Assembly (NCBI GenBank): GCA_044238845.1 | Contig: JBIICN010000004.1 | Span: forward strand, 78,039 to 142,038 | Source: UBA4416 sp044238845 | GTDB lineage: Bacteria; Bacteroidota; Bacteroidia; B-17B0; Aurantibacillaceae | Length of the DNA: 64,000 nucleotides | Direction of reading: 5' to 3' | In this document: positions 56,356 to 64,000 of the stretch, piece after piece | Layout of the letters: each line of letters opens with the position of its first letter | How positions within the stretch are numbered: position 1 is the stretch's first letter | Translations under genes and position numbers: made by a program | The notes under the pieces: generated by a model | Databases searched by the model: none | Told to the model about the DNA's origin: nothing | Seen by the model: only the letters and a program-made list of their open reading frames with translations

Positions 56356-56985
56356 ATGAAAGTAAAAATTATATCAATTGTTTTTATAGCTGCTTTTTGG
56401 GCTTGCAATACAAGCAAACCAGAAACAAAAAAACTACTATTACCTGTTATTGGAGAAAAAAAACTGGCGGGTGTTGACGGAAAAGATACTATATACCATA
56501 CCGTACAACCCTTTTCGTTTATAAATCAATATCATGATACGGTTAATGAAAAGACGATAGAAAACAAAATTTATGTGGCTGATTTCTTTTTTGCGACTTG
56601 CCAAAGTATTTGCCCTAAAATGAGTTCACAATTGGTTCATGTTCAAAATGCATTTAAAAACGACAATAATGTGTTGATTTTATCACATACCGTTAATCCA
56701 TCAAACGATACCGTGGAGGTATTAAATGGATATGCACAAACTTATGGAGCCGTAAAAAATAAGTGGCATTTACTCACGGGGAATAAAAAAGCAATTTACG
56801 ATATGGCCAGATATAGTTATTTAGTAAATGCGCTAGAAGACGATGGTACTGCCGAAGGATTTTTACATAGCGAGTTATTTGTATTAGTGGATGCTCAAAA
56901 ACGTATTCGTGGTATGTATGATGGTACTGATAGTGTTTCAGTTTTAAAATTAATTTCGGATATAAAATTGTTAAAACAAGAATAA
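56356..56985 (+). CDS. SCO1/SenC family copper chaperone lipoprotein
   Basis: 209 residues. Signal with lipobox (FIAAFWACNTS). Thioredoxin-like SCO fold with DFFFATCQSICPKMSSQL holding the CxxxC copper/redox site near 82-86, and FLHSELFVLVDAQKRIRG with the third ligand His. SCO proteins deliver copper to cytochrome oxidase CuA or act as redox proteins. ATG directly follows the paralogue's stop. Confidence 0.93.
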   Translation: MKVKIISIVFIAAFWACNTSKPETKKLLLPVIGEKKLAGVDGKDTIYHTVQPFSFINQYHDTVNEKTIENKIYVADFFFATCQSICPKMSSQLVHVQNAFKNDNNVLILSHTVNPSNDTVEVLNGYAQTYGAVKNKWHLLTGNKKAIYDMARYSYLVNALEDDGTAEGFLHSELFVLVDAQKRIRGMYDGTDSVSVLKLISDIKLLKQE

Positions 56986-56990
56986 GGGAG

Positions 56991-57398
56991 TTGCGGATAA
57001 TTATAGCTAGCATATTTTTATTATCATCATTTACTATATTGTCTAAAAATAATGTAGTTACTATGTATTATCTGGATAGTGCATCAGTCATGGTTGCTTC
57101 CGAAAACATTATAGTACTGGATAGTAAACCAAATCCCATCTTTCAGTTATTTCGTAAAAACCAGAAACTTAATAAAAGAATTACAGCAGCAGTTTTGTCT
57201 TTTCCTTTTCCGTTTGGAATGGTGGGACTTCATCGTATTTATTTAGGAACTAAGCCCTATGTGCCAGTAGCTTATATAGGCAGCCTTGGAGGCGTATTTG
57301 GAATATTACCCTTAATCGATTTTTTTGCTATTACCTTCGATAAAGATTTTGATCATTACAGAGATAATGGAAAAGTATTTATGTGGATTAAACAATAA
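56991..57398 (+). CDS. TM2-domain membrane protein
   Basis: 135 residues, TTG start at 56991, 5 nt after the SCO stop. Signal-like N-terminus (IIASIFLLSSFTIL). TM2 domain: LSFPFPFGMVGLHRIYLGTKPYVPVAYIGSLGGVFGILPLIDFFAI, with the G-hairpin between two helices. Function unknown. Confidence 0.8.
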   Translation: MRIIIASIFLLSSFTILSKNNVVTMYYLDSASVMVASENIIVLDSKPNPIFQLFRKNQKLNKRITAAVLSFPFPFGMVGLHRIYLGTKPYVPVAYIGSLGGVFGILPLIDFFAITFDKDFDHYRDNGKVFMWIKQ

Positions 57399-57551
57399 TT
57401 TAAAAAAGAAAAAATAGACATTTTTCGCATAGACTTTTAAAAAGCCTTAATAATACCTTGTTAAAATAACAAAGCCTAAAAACAGATAAATTAGCGGGCT
57501 TTTTGGCAGATGAAAAATTGACAAAATTATTTTGAGACACATCTTTTTGTT

Positions 57552-59066
57552 TTAACGAAACACTTGAATAGTACCAGTTTTTCGTAAGTATTTTGTTTCA
57601 ATTATATAAAAATACACACCAGCATCCGCAAATTTTGGCCCTAAATTATTCGAAAATCCATTCCAAAATTTATAAGAATACTGCATGATGTTTTCTGTTA
57701 ATTGAGTTGGCTGAATTTGATACAAGGCTGTATTTGGATAACGATAAAATTCTTTCCCCCATCTATCGTAAATGTAAATTTTTAAATTCACGGTGTCGCA
57801 TGGTTCAGTTTCAAAAAAATAAAACGTATCATTTACTTTATCAAAATTTGGCGTAAAAACATTAGCTGATGTTACTTTACCACATTCGTTTAATACAAAA
57901 GATTGGCATATTGTATCCGAACATCCATTGTTAATATTACTTGCTACTAAACACAATTCATTGTCGCCAATTTTATTGCCGCTAATAGTTTGTGTTGGTA
58001 AATTATTAGTATTTAAAATCCATAAATAATTTGTTGCATCAATAGATGTATTTGTTGGTGTGTATTCTACTTCGGTAACCATTGGTTCGGGTAAAGTAAA
58101 ACTTGCTTTTACGCTAGCCACAACAACGGTATTTGTAGAGCAAAAATATTGATTGGTAATGGTATCTTTTGAAATAATATTTGAAGTGTATGTGCCAGAT
58201 TTTGGATAATCATACGTAAAAGGATTGATTTGTGTTGTAGTTGTTTTACCATCTCCAAAATTGTAATAGTAGCTAAAGTTTGCATTTGTGCTATTTACAT
58301 TAAAACCAACTAAGCTACTACATGGTGTTTGAGACACAGTAGTATTAAAGTTTGTGGCAGGGTAAATGGCCATATCATCCATAAATGCAAAAATATTTGA
58401 CTTTATATTAAGTGCCCATGCCGTATCTTGTACCATAAAACAAGTAGAAACTTTTGTCCAGCCAATGCTATCAATTTTAAAAATATTATTTAAAAATAGT
58501 ACACCATTAAAATTAGCAGGTAGTTGATAGGGTGTGATATTTATATTTTTATGAAAACCTATAATTAAATGCCCTTTTGTTGTATCATTAAATATATCTG
58601 AATTAAAAGGCTTAGTAGTTTTAAAATTTGAAGAAGCAGAGTAATAGCATTCAAAAACATATAGCTGGCCTGGAATTAGTGCTTGAGAAAGTTGATGAAT
58701 ACCAAGCCCTGTTCCACCAAAAACAAGATTGTTACCAGTATGGGGTAATTTATAACCAAAAGTAGTATTTGGTGCACCGCATTTTTGTTCACATAAATTA
58801 CCATTTACATTTGATGATAAAGTAGAAAAGAGTTTGTTATGACCATAAGGTATAAATGGGACTGGCTGATTTGGTTGATTTAATTCATAATAGTAATTAA
58901 TATACGAAGGCTTACCATAAATATCATTGGGGTTAGCTGCATTAGGAATGCCTGTTGCACACTTCCAAAAATCAGTTAATTCAAAACTGCCATTTTTAAT
59001 TAAGTTTTGTGCAGGGAGAAAATAGTGTAATACTAACAATATAATAGAAACAATTTTTTGCTTCAT
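57552..59066 (-). CDS. T9SS type B secreted protein with PKD domain
   Basis: 504 residues. Signal peptide (IVSIILLVLHYFLPAQ). N-terminal jelly-roll-like region (NLIKNGSFELTDFWKC), a PKD-like domain (FSYYYNFGDGKTTTTQINPFTYDYPKSGTYTSNII), and a gliding-motility-type C-terminal domain (SANVFTPNFDKVNDTFYFF, LKIYIYDRWGKEFYRY, AGVYFYIIETKY). Exported by the type IX system, type B sorting. Overlaps the following small lipoprotein gene by 4 nt. Confidence 0.9.
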   Translation of the reverse strand: MKQKIVSIILLVLHYFLPAQNLIKNGSFELTDFWKCATGIPNAANPNDIYGKPSYINYYYELNQPNQPVPFIPYGHNKLFSTLSSNVNGNLCEQKCGAPNTTFGYKLPHTGNNLVFGGTGLGIHQLSQALIPGQLYVFECYYSASSNFKTTKPFNSDIFNDTTKGHLIIGFHKNINITPYQLPANFNGVLFLNNIFKIDSIGWTKVSTCFMVQDTAWALNIKSNIFAFMDDMAIYPATNFNTTVSQTPCSSLVGFNVNSTNANFSYYYNFGDGKTTTTQINPFTYDYPKSGTYTSNIISKDTITNQYFCSTNTVVVASVKASFTLPEPMVTEVEYTPTNTSIDATNYLWILNTNNLPTQTISGNKIGDNELCLVASNINNGCSDTICQSFVLNECGKVTSANVFTPNFDKVNDTFYFFETEPCDTVNLKIYIYDRWGKEFYRYPNTALYQIQPTQLTENIMQYSYKFWNGFSNNLGPKFADAGVYFYIIETKYLRKTGTIQVFR

Positions 59067-59476
59067 TTTTTTGAACTGTACTTTGCCTTTATTTTATCAT
59101 TGCTATAAAAACCCGGTGTACTAATAATTCTATCACCCTCAATCCAGAGCTCATTTTTTGTAAGTTTAGTTATTTTTAAATTGCGGCCAGTGTTATCATC
59201 TGGTTGAGTTATTGTGTTTTTATTTTTTAAAAAATATAAACGACTAAAACCTCTATTATTTATCTCAATGTGTATTTTATTGTTTTTATATTCAGAAAGG
59301 GTGAGCGTTTCTTCATAAAAATAAGTTGAAACGTCATTTAAAGTATATTCTTTTAAATACCAAGTTTTTTCGAGCCGTTGTTTTACGGTTGCAATAACAA
59401 ACTTATCATTGTCTTTATATCTGCAAGATACAAAGGCCATAAGAGATAAAAGAATAATTAGTACTTTAATAATCAT
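59063..59476 (-). CDS. Small lipoprotein of unknown function
   Basis: 137 residues. Signal with lipobox (ILLSLMAFVSCRYKD). Likely a lipocalin-like beta fold (TWYLKEYTLNDVSTYFYEETLTLSEYKNNKIHIEI), seen in many small Bacteroidota lipoproteins. Its stop overlaps the start of the type B secreted protein, so they are co-expressed. Confidence 0.65.
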   Translation of the reverse strand: MIIKVLIILLSLMAFVSCRYKDNDKFVIATVKQRLEKTWYLKEYTLNDVSTYFYEETLTLSEYKNNKIHIEINNRGFSRLYFLKNKNTITQPDDNTGRNLKITKLTKNELWIEGDRIISTPGFYSNDKIKAKYSSKK

Positions 59477-59569
59477 TTTTTAATTTTAATGAAATTAACG
59501 AATTGTAAAACGAATTATTGTTTAGATTATAAATTTTAATATTGTGCGCTAACTACTCTCACTTATTTT

Positions 59570-60634
59570 CTATTCCTCTTCAAATTTATAAGAATACTTT
59601 CTCCATTTTTCAATCACTTGTTGCATATCATCTGGGATCTCGCTATCAAAAAAGATGGGTTCTTTTGTAATAGGATGTGTAATGCCTAATGTTTTAGCAT
59701 GTAAGGCATGACGAGGTAAAATTTCGAAGCAATTTTCGATAAACTGTTTGTACTTATTACTTGATAAACCTTTTAAAATTCGATCACCTCCATATTCATT
59801 ATCATTAAATAATGGGTGACCTAAATGCCTCATATGAATACGAATTTGGTGCGTTCGACCCGTTTCAAGTTTACACTCAACAACGGTTACATAACCAAAA
59901 CGTTCTAATACTTTATAATGTGTAATAGCATGTTTACCATGATCGCTATCAGGGAAGCAAGCCATTACTTTTCTGTTTTTTAAATCACGTGCTACATTAC
60001 ATGTAATTGTTCCAGAATCCTCTTTCACATCTCCCCAAACAATCGCTACATATTTTCTATCTAAGTTTCTATCAAAAAAATCTTTCGCTAAACGTGTCAT
60101 TGCTAATTCTGTTTTTGCAATGATAATTATACCTGATGTGTTTTTATCGATGCGATGAACCAACCCTGGTCGTTCGATGGTTAAGTTATCTGATATTTTT
60201 TGAGTTGAGGTAGGTAAATTTTTAAAACGATAGGCTAATGCATTTACTAAAGTGCCAGTGTAATGGCCATAAGCGGGATGCACAACCATGCCTGGTTCTT
60301 TGTTTACAACACATACATAATCGTCTTCATAAACTACATTGATAGGAATATCTTCTGCCAGCACTTCCACATCACGCGGAGGAGTTGTCATTAAAATGGA
60401 AATCTCGTCGAGAGGTTTTATTTTATAACTTGATTTTACGGGTTTGCCGTTTACTAAAATACATTCGGCATCACAAGCTTGCTGTAATTTTGTGCGGGTA
60501 GCGTTTTGTACACGAATCATTAAAAATTTATCAATTCGCATCATCACTTGGCCTTTTTCAACCTTTATATTGTGATGTTCGTAAAGTTCTTTTTCGTCTT
60601 CACCCGATTCAACTTCTTCTATATCGTCTGCCAT
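59570..60634 (-). CDS. rluD: RluD-type rRNA pseudouridine synthase
   Basis: 354 residues. N-terminal S4 RNA-binding domain (MRIDKFLMIRVQNATRTKLQQACDAECILVNGKPVKSSYKI). RluA/RluD catalytic domain with GLVHRIDKNTSGIIIIAKTE (catalytic Asp in HRIDKxTSG) and LETGRTHQIRIHMRHLGHPLFND. Modifies uridines in helix 69 of 23S rRNA in E. coli. Upstream of two envelope genes on the same strand, 4 nt from the T9SS gene. Confidence 0.94.
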   Translation of the reverse strand: MADDIEEVESGEDEKELYEHHNIKVEKGQVMMRIDKFLMIRVQNATRTKLQQACDAECILVNGKPVKSSYKIKPLDEISILMTTPPRDVEVLAEDIPINVVYEDDYVCVVNKEPGMVVHPAYGHYTGTLVNALAYRFKNLPTSTQKISDNLTIERPGLVHRIDKNTSGIIIIAKTELAMTRLAKDFFDRNLDRKYVAIVWGDVKEDSGTITCNVARDLKNRKVMACFPDSDHGKHAITHYKVLERFGYVTVVECKLETGRTHQIRIHMRHLGHPLFNDNEYGGDRILKGLSSNKYKQFIENCFEILPRHALHAKTLGITHPITKEPIFFDSEIPDDMQQVIEKWRKYSYKFEEE

Positions 60635-60638
60635 GTAT

Positions 60639-62555
60639 TTATTTAGAAATAATTAGTTTTTGAGAACTAACGTTTAGGTTACTGCCTTTTAAATGTATAA
60701 AATATAATCCGTTTGATAAATTACTAATATCAATGGTTTCATTGCTCATAATTGAATTTGTGTAAACTAATTGCCCTAATGACGTTAAAATTTCGAGTGT
60801 TACACTTTCTAATTGATTGCCGGGATAACCTATAGATATACTATTTTGTGCTGGATTAGGAAAAACTTGAAACTTGTTTTTTGTTTCAAGTTCATTCATT
60901 CCAACATAAACTGGATAAGTACAACCCATTACTGGATTTATCATTAAAGAGCCCGGAATTGCAGATTGTTTCCAACCATCGCCAATATCATAATACAAGG
61001 CATCTTTATGATTTGTATTTCTATCAAAGCCAATATTTAATCCTTTATTGGTAGTTTGTTGAATGCCTATAAAATAGGTTCCTACGCCTAACGGCAAGCA
61101 AGAGGTTAAGTTAAAAGTTGGCATCTTATTATAACCACCAGATATATAAAATGGATAAGTTAAACTGTCTTTATAAACGATACTGCCTGGAACGCCATTT
61201 TCTGTATTCCATACAATAACTCTAAACGAAGACTGTTGAATTAAAGTACCATCAACGATAGGATCAAAATATATTCTTACAGATTTCAAAGTATCTGCTT
61301 CGTTTAACGTAAATCTAACAGCAGTTTTAGCGCCATATGAGTTTAAGTAATAACCTTGCTCAGCTGTGCCATCATCGTAAGCGTAGTAGTTTGAAAATTT
61401 TTGAGTTTGAACTAAGGTATCGTTTGTTTTACGGACGTCGCCTGTTGTAGTAATAATGTGTTGTATGGTATAAAATGTAGAATCGGTTAGTGTAGGAGGA
61501 AATAATGGTCCGTTGTAACTAAACAAAGCGTTTGATGCAGCGCCGGTATAGTAGCCTTGACCTAAAGTTGGGGCGTAGGGAGAAATACCAGTTATAAATG
61601 TGCCATATGGATCGGCAGGTATAAGTGTTCCAAATTCATTTTTTATGGTATAATCGTAAACCGAAAATTTATCTGTACTGAAATTACTTCTAAAAAAATT
61701 GCGAAATCCTGATCCTCTTTCTAACGCTTGTCTATATTGATTGTAAGGCATTACCGAATAATTTTTTAATAAGGAGGTAGATTTGTAGGCATATGATACA
61801 TCGTCTAAAATGGTATCTGTATAAAAATAATTTCGTTTAATTTGCACGTAATCAATACTCCAGTGATCTAAGCTACCACTGATGGTTGCTTTATTTCTAA
61901 AACGAAACTGAAACGTACTGTCAAGATAAGCTGTATCTGCAATAGCTACGCGTATTCTATAAAAATTTGTATCATTTGCGTTTGGATTGTATCCTTTTAC
62001 TCCCCATACTTTTTTCCATTTATTTTGACGTGGTTTAAAAAAATCTAAGCATAAGGAGTCGTTTGGTTCAGGAGCCTCGCCGTATCCTTCGGCTTGATAA
62101 TAAAAACTAATATAAATACTATCAGTTGTTACGTATGTATGAGTTGAGGTCGAATGTAAATTAATTGGCATCGATTTTAAAGTATCAGAACCACCAGAGT
62201 AACTTACTGGAACATTTATATTATAAGGTGAGCCTTTTTTGTTCAATCCATCAAAAGTGGCTACTCCAAGCGAAATGGGCGCAATTGCAAAGTCGGTATT
62301 AATATAAACGTTCGAATCGGCCCAATGAGTAGCCGATGGATATGGCGATTTATAGGCATACGAAAAATCATCAAAAAAAGGAAGGTTAAGAGGAGCAATA
62401 GTGGATGTAGGTTTACTAAGTAGATTATTATTAGTAATTTTTGGTAAGTTAAGATTACTATTTAATGGCACTAATTGCTCCTGTGCGTTTAATAAGCTAC
62501 TTATAATAATAAGTAAAACAAAAAAAGGCTTTAGACTTAATTTATAAAAATTCAT
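60639..62555 (-). CDS. T9SS type A secreted protein
   Basis: 638 residues. Signal peptide (FFVLLIIISSLLNAQ). Large beta-rich body without recognised catalytic motif; C-terminal type A sorting domain QVFPNPAQNSISIGYPG, EILTSLGQLVYTN, ISNLSNGLYFIHLKG, SQKLIISK. Surface-exposed or secreted, function unknown. Confidence 0.88.
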   Translation of the reverse strand: MNFYKLSLKPFFVLLIIISSLLNAQEQLVPLNSNLNLPKITNNNLLSKPTSTIAPLNLPFFDDFSYAYKSPYPSATHWADSNVYINTDFAIAPISLGVATFDGLNKKGSPYNINVPVSYSGGSDTLKSMPINLHSTSTHTYVTTDSIYISFYYQAEGYGEAPEPNDSLCLDFFKPRQNKWKKVWGVKGYNPNANDTNFYRIRVAIADTAYLDSTFQFRFRNKATISGSLDHWSIDYVQIKRNYFYTDTILDDVSYAYKSTSLLKNYSVMPYNQYRQALERGSGFRNFFRSNFSTDKFSVYDYTIKNEFGTLIPADPYGTFITGISPYAPTLGQGYYTGAASNALFSYNGPLFPPTLTDSTFYTIQHIITTTGDVRKTNDTLVQTQKFSNYYAYDDGTAEQGYYLNSYGAKTAVRFTLNEADTLKSVRIYFDPIVDGTLIQQSSFRVIVWNTENGVPGSIVYKDSLTYPFYISGGYNKMPTFNLTSCLPLGVGTYFIGIQQTTNKGLNIGFDRNTNHKDALYYDIGDGWKQSAIPGSLMINPVMGCTYPVYVGMNELETKNKFQVFPNPAQNSISIGYPGNQLESVTLEILTSLGQLVYTNSIMSNETIDISNLSNGLYFIHLKGSNLNVSSQKLIISK

Positions 62556-62566
62556 TACTTGTTTAA

Positions 62567-63202
62567 TTAGTTTGTTTGTGCATCATCATTTACATCCGTT
62601 GAATCGGATGGAGGAGTGAACACGTCCTCCTTTTTCCCAACTGCTAAATCTATTTTGCTTCCTTTTTTAATAGGCTCCCCTGGAGTTATTTCTTTACCAT
62701 TAAAATACTGTTTTAACACACATCCTTTACAATCACTGGCAATTTCAGTTATTTTACCCACTTTTAGTCCATAACTTTCAATCATAAATACAGCTTGTCG
62801 TGTACTTCTATCTACTAATTTTGGCATAGCCATTTGTGGAGCTTGCGTACTAGTAACGTATAAATAGATAATTCTATTGTGTTTTACTAACGATTTTGCT
62901 TCAGGATCTTGTTTAATGACGATACCTGGTTTTTCTTTAGGGTCGTAAACACTATCAATAATCACAAAGCCTACATTTTTATTTGTAACAAAGGCTTCTA
63001 ATTCGGCAATTGCTTTTCCTTTAAAATCTGGGACTTCTGCTGTTTCGCCATGGTGAGTATAAACGCCCAATAATCTAAATAAGATCCATACTACACAAGC
63101 TAAACTTATAATAGCAATAGTAAAATGTTTTAAAAATACTTTTGATTTTAAATACCCAAAAAATCCACTCATAAATAAAAAATAGACTGCTAATATACTC
63201 AA
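62567..63202 (-). CDS. Membrane-anchored PASTA-domain protein
   Basis: 211 residues. Transmembrane helix near 22-48 (HFTIAIISLACVVWILFRLLGVY) and three PASTA repeats (VPDFKGKAIAELEAFVTNKNVGFVIID, PKLVDRSTRQAVFMIESYGLKVGKITEIA). PASTA domains bind peptidoglycan stems; without a kinase domain this is a stand-alone anchor of unknown role. Followed by the T9SS gene. Confidence 0.88.
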   Translation of the reverse strand: MSILAVYFLFMSGFFGYLKSKVFLKHFTIAIISLACVVWILFRLLGVYTHHGETAEVPDFKGKAIAELEAFVTNKNVGFVIIDSVYDPKEKPGIVIKQDPEAKSLVKHNRIIYLYVTSTQAPQMAMPKLVDRSTRQAVFMIESYGLKVGKITEIASDCKGCVLKQYFNGKEITPGEPIKKGSKIDLAVGKKEDVFTPPSDSTDVNDDAQTN

Positions 63203-63400
63203 AATAGAGAAAACAGCTTTAATTTAGCCCCTGATTTATAGTATTTTAAAGGAAAATCAAAAACCATCATCAAAAGGCATTTTTTGCTATTTAAACTAAA
63301 AGCAAGGAAGTTAACACAGTAAAAAGTGTCATAAAATGATTTAATTGAAAGAAAATTTTCAAAAAAACAGTTCTAAATTTTTGAATTACAATAAAAAGCA

Positions 63401-63408
63401 TATCTTTG
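63401..63408 (+). promoter_or_regulatory. -7 box of the HU gene
   Basis: TATCTTTG, a perfect TAnnTTTG match, with TTTTG about 17 nt upstream; the start codon of the HU gene is 47 nt downstream. Confidence 0.6.
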
Positions 63409-63454
63409 CAGCCCGATTTTTAATTTTAAATCGCTGATTATAAATATTTTGTAA

Positions 63455-63772
63455 ATGACTAAAGCAGATATAGTAAACGAAATTTCAGAAAAAACAGGTA
63501 TTGAGAAGATAGTTGTGCAAACAACCGTGGAGGCTTTCATGAAATCTATTCGTACTTCGATGACTGAAGGGAAAAACGTGTATTTACGTGGATTTGGAAC
63601 TTTTGTAGTAAAAAAACGTGCTGAAAAAGTAGGACGTAATATTTCAAAAAACACAACAGTGGTTATTCCAGCACATTTTATTCCAGCATTCAAACCAGCT
63701 AAAACATTTAGCGAAAGAGTGAAACGTAATGTAAAAGTGGCTGAGCCATTAGATAATAAACAAGTTGAATAA
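63455..63772 (+). CDS. HU/IHF family DNA-binding protein
   Basis: 105 residues. MTKADIVNEISEKTGIEKIVV opening, LRGFGTFVVKKRAEKVGRNI beta-arm stem and FIPAFKPAKTFSERVK end are the HU/IHF fold, slightly longer than E. coli HU. Nucleoid architecture. Stop codon overlaps the next start (TAATG). Confidence 0.95.
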   Translation: MTKADIVNEISEKTGIEKIVVQTTVEAFMKSIRTSMTEGKNVYLRGFGTFVVKKRAEKVGRNISKNTTVVIPAHFIPAFKPAKTFSERVKRNVKVAEPLDNKQVE

Positions 63773-64000
63773 TGACACTAGCTCGTAAAATACAGATTGG
63801 GTTACTAATAACAGCTGTTGTTTTATTCGTTCTTTTATTTCTTGCACCAAAAACACACTCAGGTGAATTAAACACCAAGGGAAGTGAAACTAAACCTGCT
63901 GAAACAGTAGCAAGTATAGAGACATTTATTACCATGGCCACTAAATCTCTTAAGCCAGAAGAAAAATCAAACTATGATGCCTTATTAGCTAGTGCTAAAA
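63772..64000 (+). CDS. Membrane-anchored protein, 3' end beyond window
   Basis: 76 residues visible. N-terminal transmembrane or signal helix (IQIGLLITAVVLFVLLFLA), then a polar helical segment. Start overlaps the HU stop codon, so it is co-translated with HU. In Bacteroidota a TPR protein often follows HU, but no repeat is visible yet. Confidence 0.6.
   Translation, partial: MTLARKIQIGLLITAVVLFVLLFLAPKTHSGELNTKGSETKPAETVASIETFITMATKSLKPEEKSNYDALLASAK

Overview
The window is a Bacteroidota chromosome segment. This rests on TAnnTTTG-type -7 promoter boxes (several with TTG 19 nt upstream), A-rich translation starts with almost no Shine-Dalgarno sequence, tRNA genes without encoded CCA, type IX secretion C-terminal domains, AT-rich DNA, and Bacteroidota-style families (short ComEC without a metallo-beta-lactamase part, DUF2027-Smr, propeller-Y_Y_Y-SpoIIE). 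I cannot name the genus.

1-15 kb is an RNA repair/RNA quality-control island, almost all on the minus strand. It holds a Ro60 (TROVE-vWA) gene, at least eight Y-RNA-like genes sharing an invariant-spacing motif (TGCCGTW-N9-TACWTCG, allowing one substitution in two copies) and a bulged closing helix, two RtcB RNA ligases, the rescue factor PrfH, an AAA+/M41-like protease, RlaP-type nucleotidyltransferases, a WYL regulator and a packed array of 11 tRNA genes. Upstream of the tRNA array (9.76-10.44 kb) lie three tandem units, each a tiny ORF followed by an intrinsic terminator. The tiny ORFs are written almost entirely in codons read by the tRNAs of that same array, and each has a segment near its stop codon that can pair with the 5' arm of the next terminator. 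A fourth unit of this kind precedes rtcB-prfH-protease. I read this as ribosome-mediated attenuation: loss of usable tRNAs stalls the leaders and opens transcription of replacement tRNAs and of RNA repair genes. This is the most likely undescribed system here.

15.2-24.5 kb (plus strand) is a compact four-gene cluster: M48 metalloprotease, 1816-residue helicase-nuclease with a kinase-like N-terminus and a C-terminal WGR domain, TPR-AAA+ ATPase, and TPR membrane protein. It looks like a defence or stress system. A lipoprotein and a WG-repeat protein follow.

29.5-35.9 kb (minus strand) is a nine-gene NAD+/ADP-ribose operon: NrtR-like NUDIX regulator, PRPP-synthetase-like enzyme, NADAR, KptA/Tpt1, 2OG oxygenase, metallophosphatase, deoxyribosyltransferase-like protein, NAMPT/NadV-like enzyme and macrodomain. 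A consensus promoter and a perfect 10+3+10 palindrome precede it. The pair of PRPP-synthetase-like and NAMPT-like enzymes suggests NAD+ salvage or an NARP-like ADP-ribose-to-NAD+ rebuilding route.

36-64 kb is mostly ordinary core genome: tRNA-Leu, kbl, Smr protein, ComEC, a SpoIIE signalling protein, an Omp85 protein, LemA/TPM genes, glutaryl-CoA dehydrogenase, YraN, an ECF sigma factor with a partner, a LysM transglycosylase, a SCO pair, T9SS substrates, RluD, a PASTA protein and HU. All RNA structures and pairings were read by eye; no folding, covariance or database search was run.
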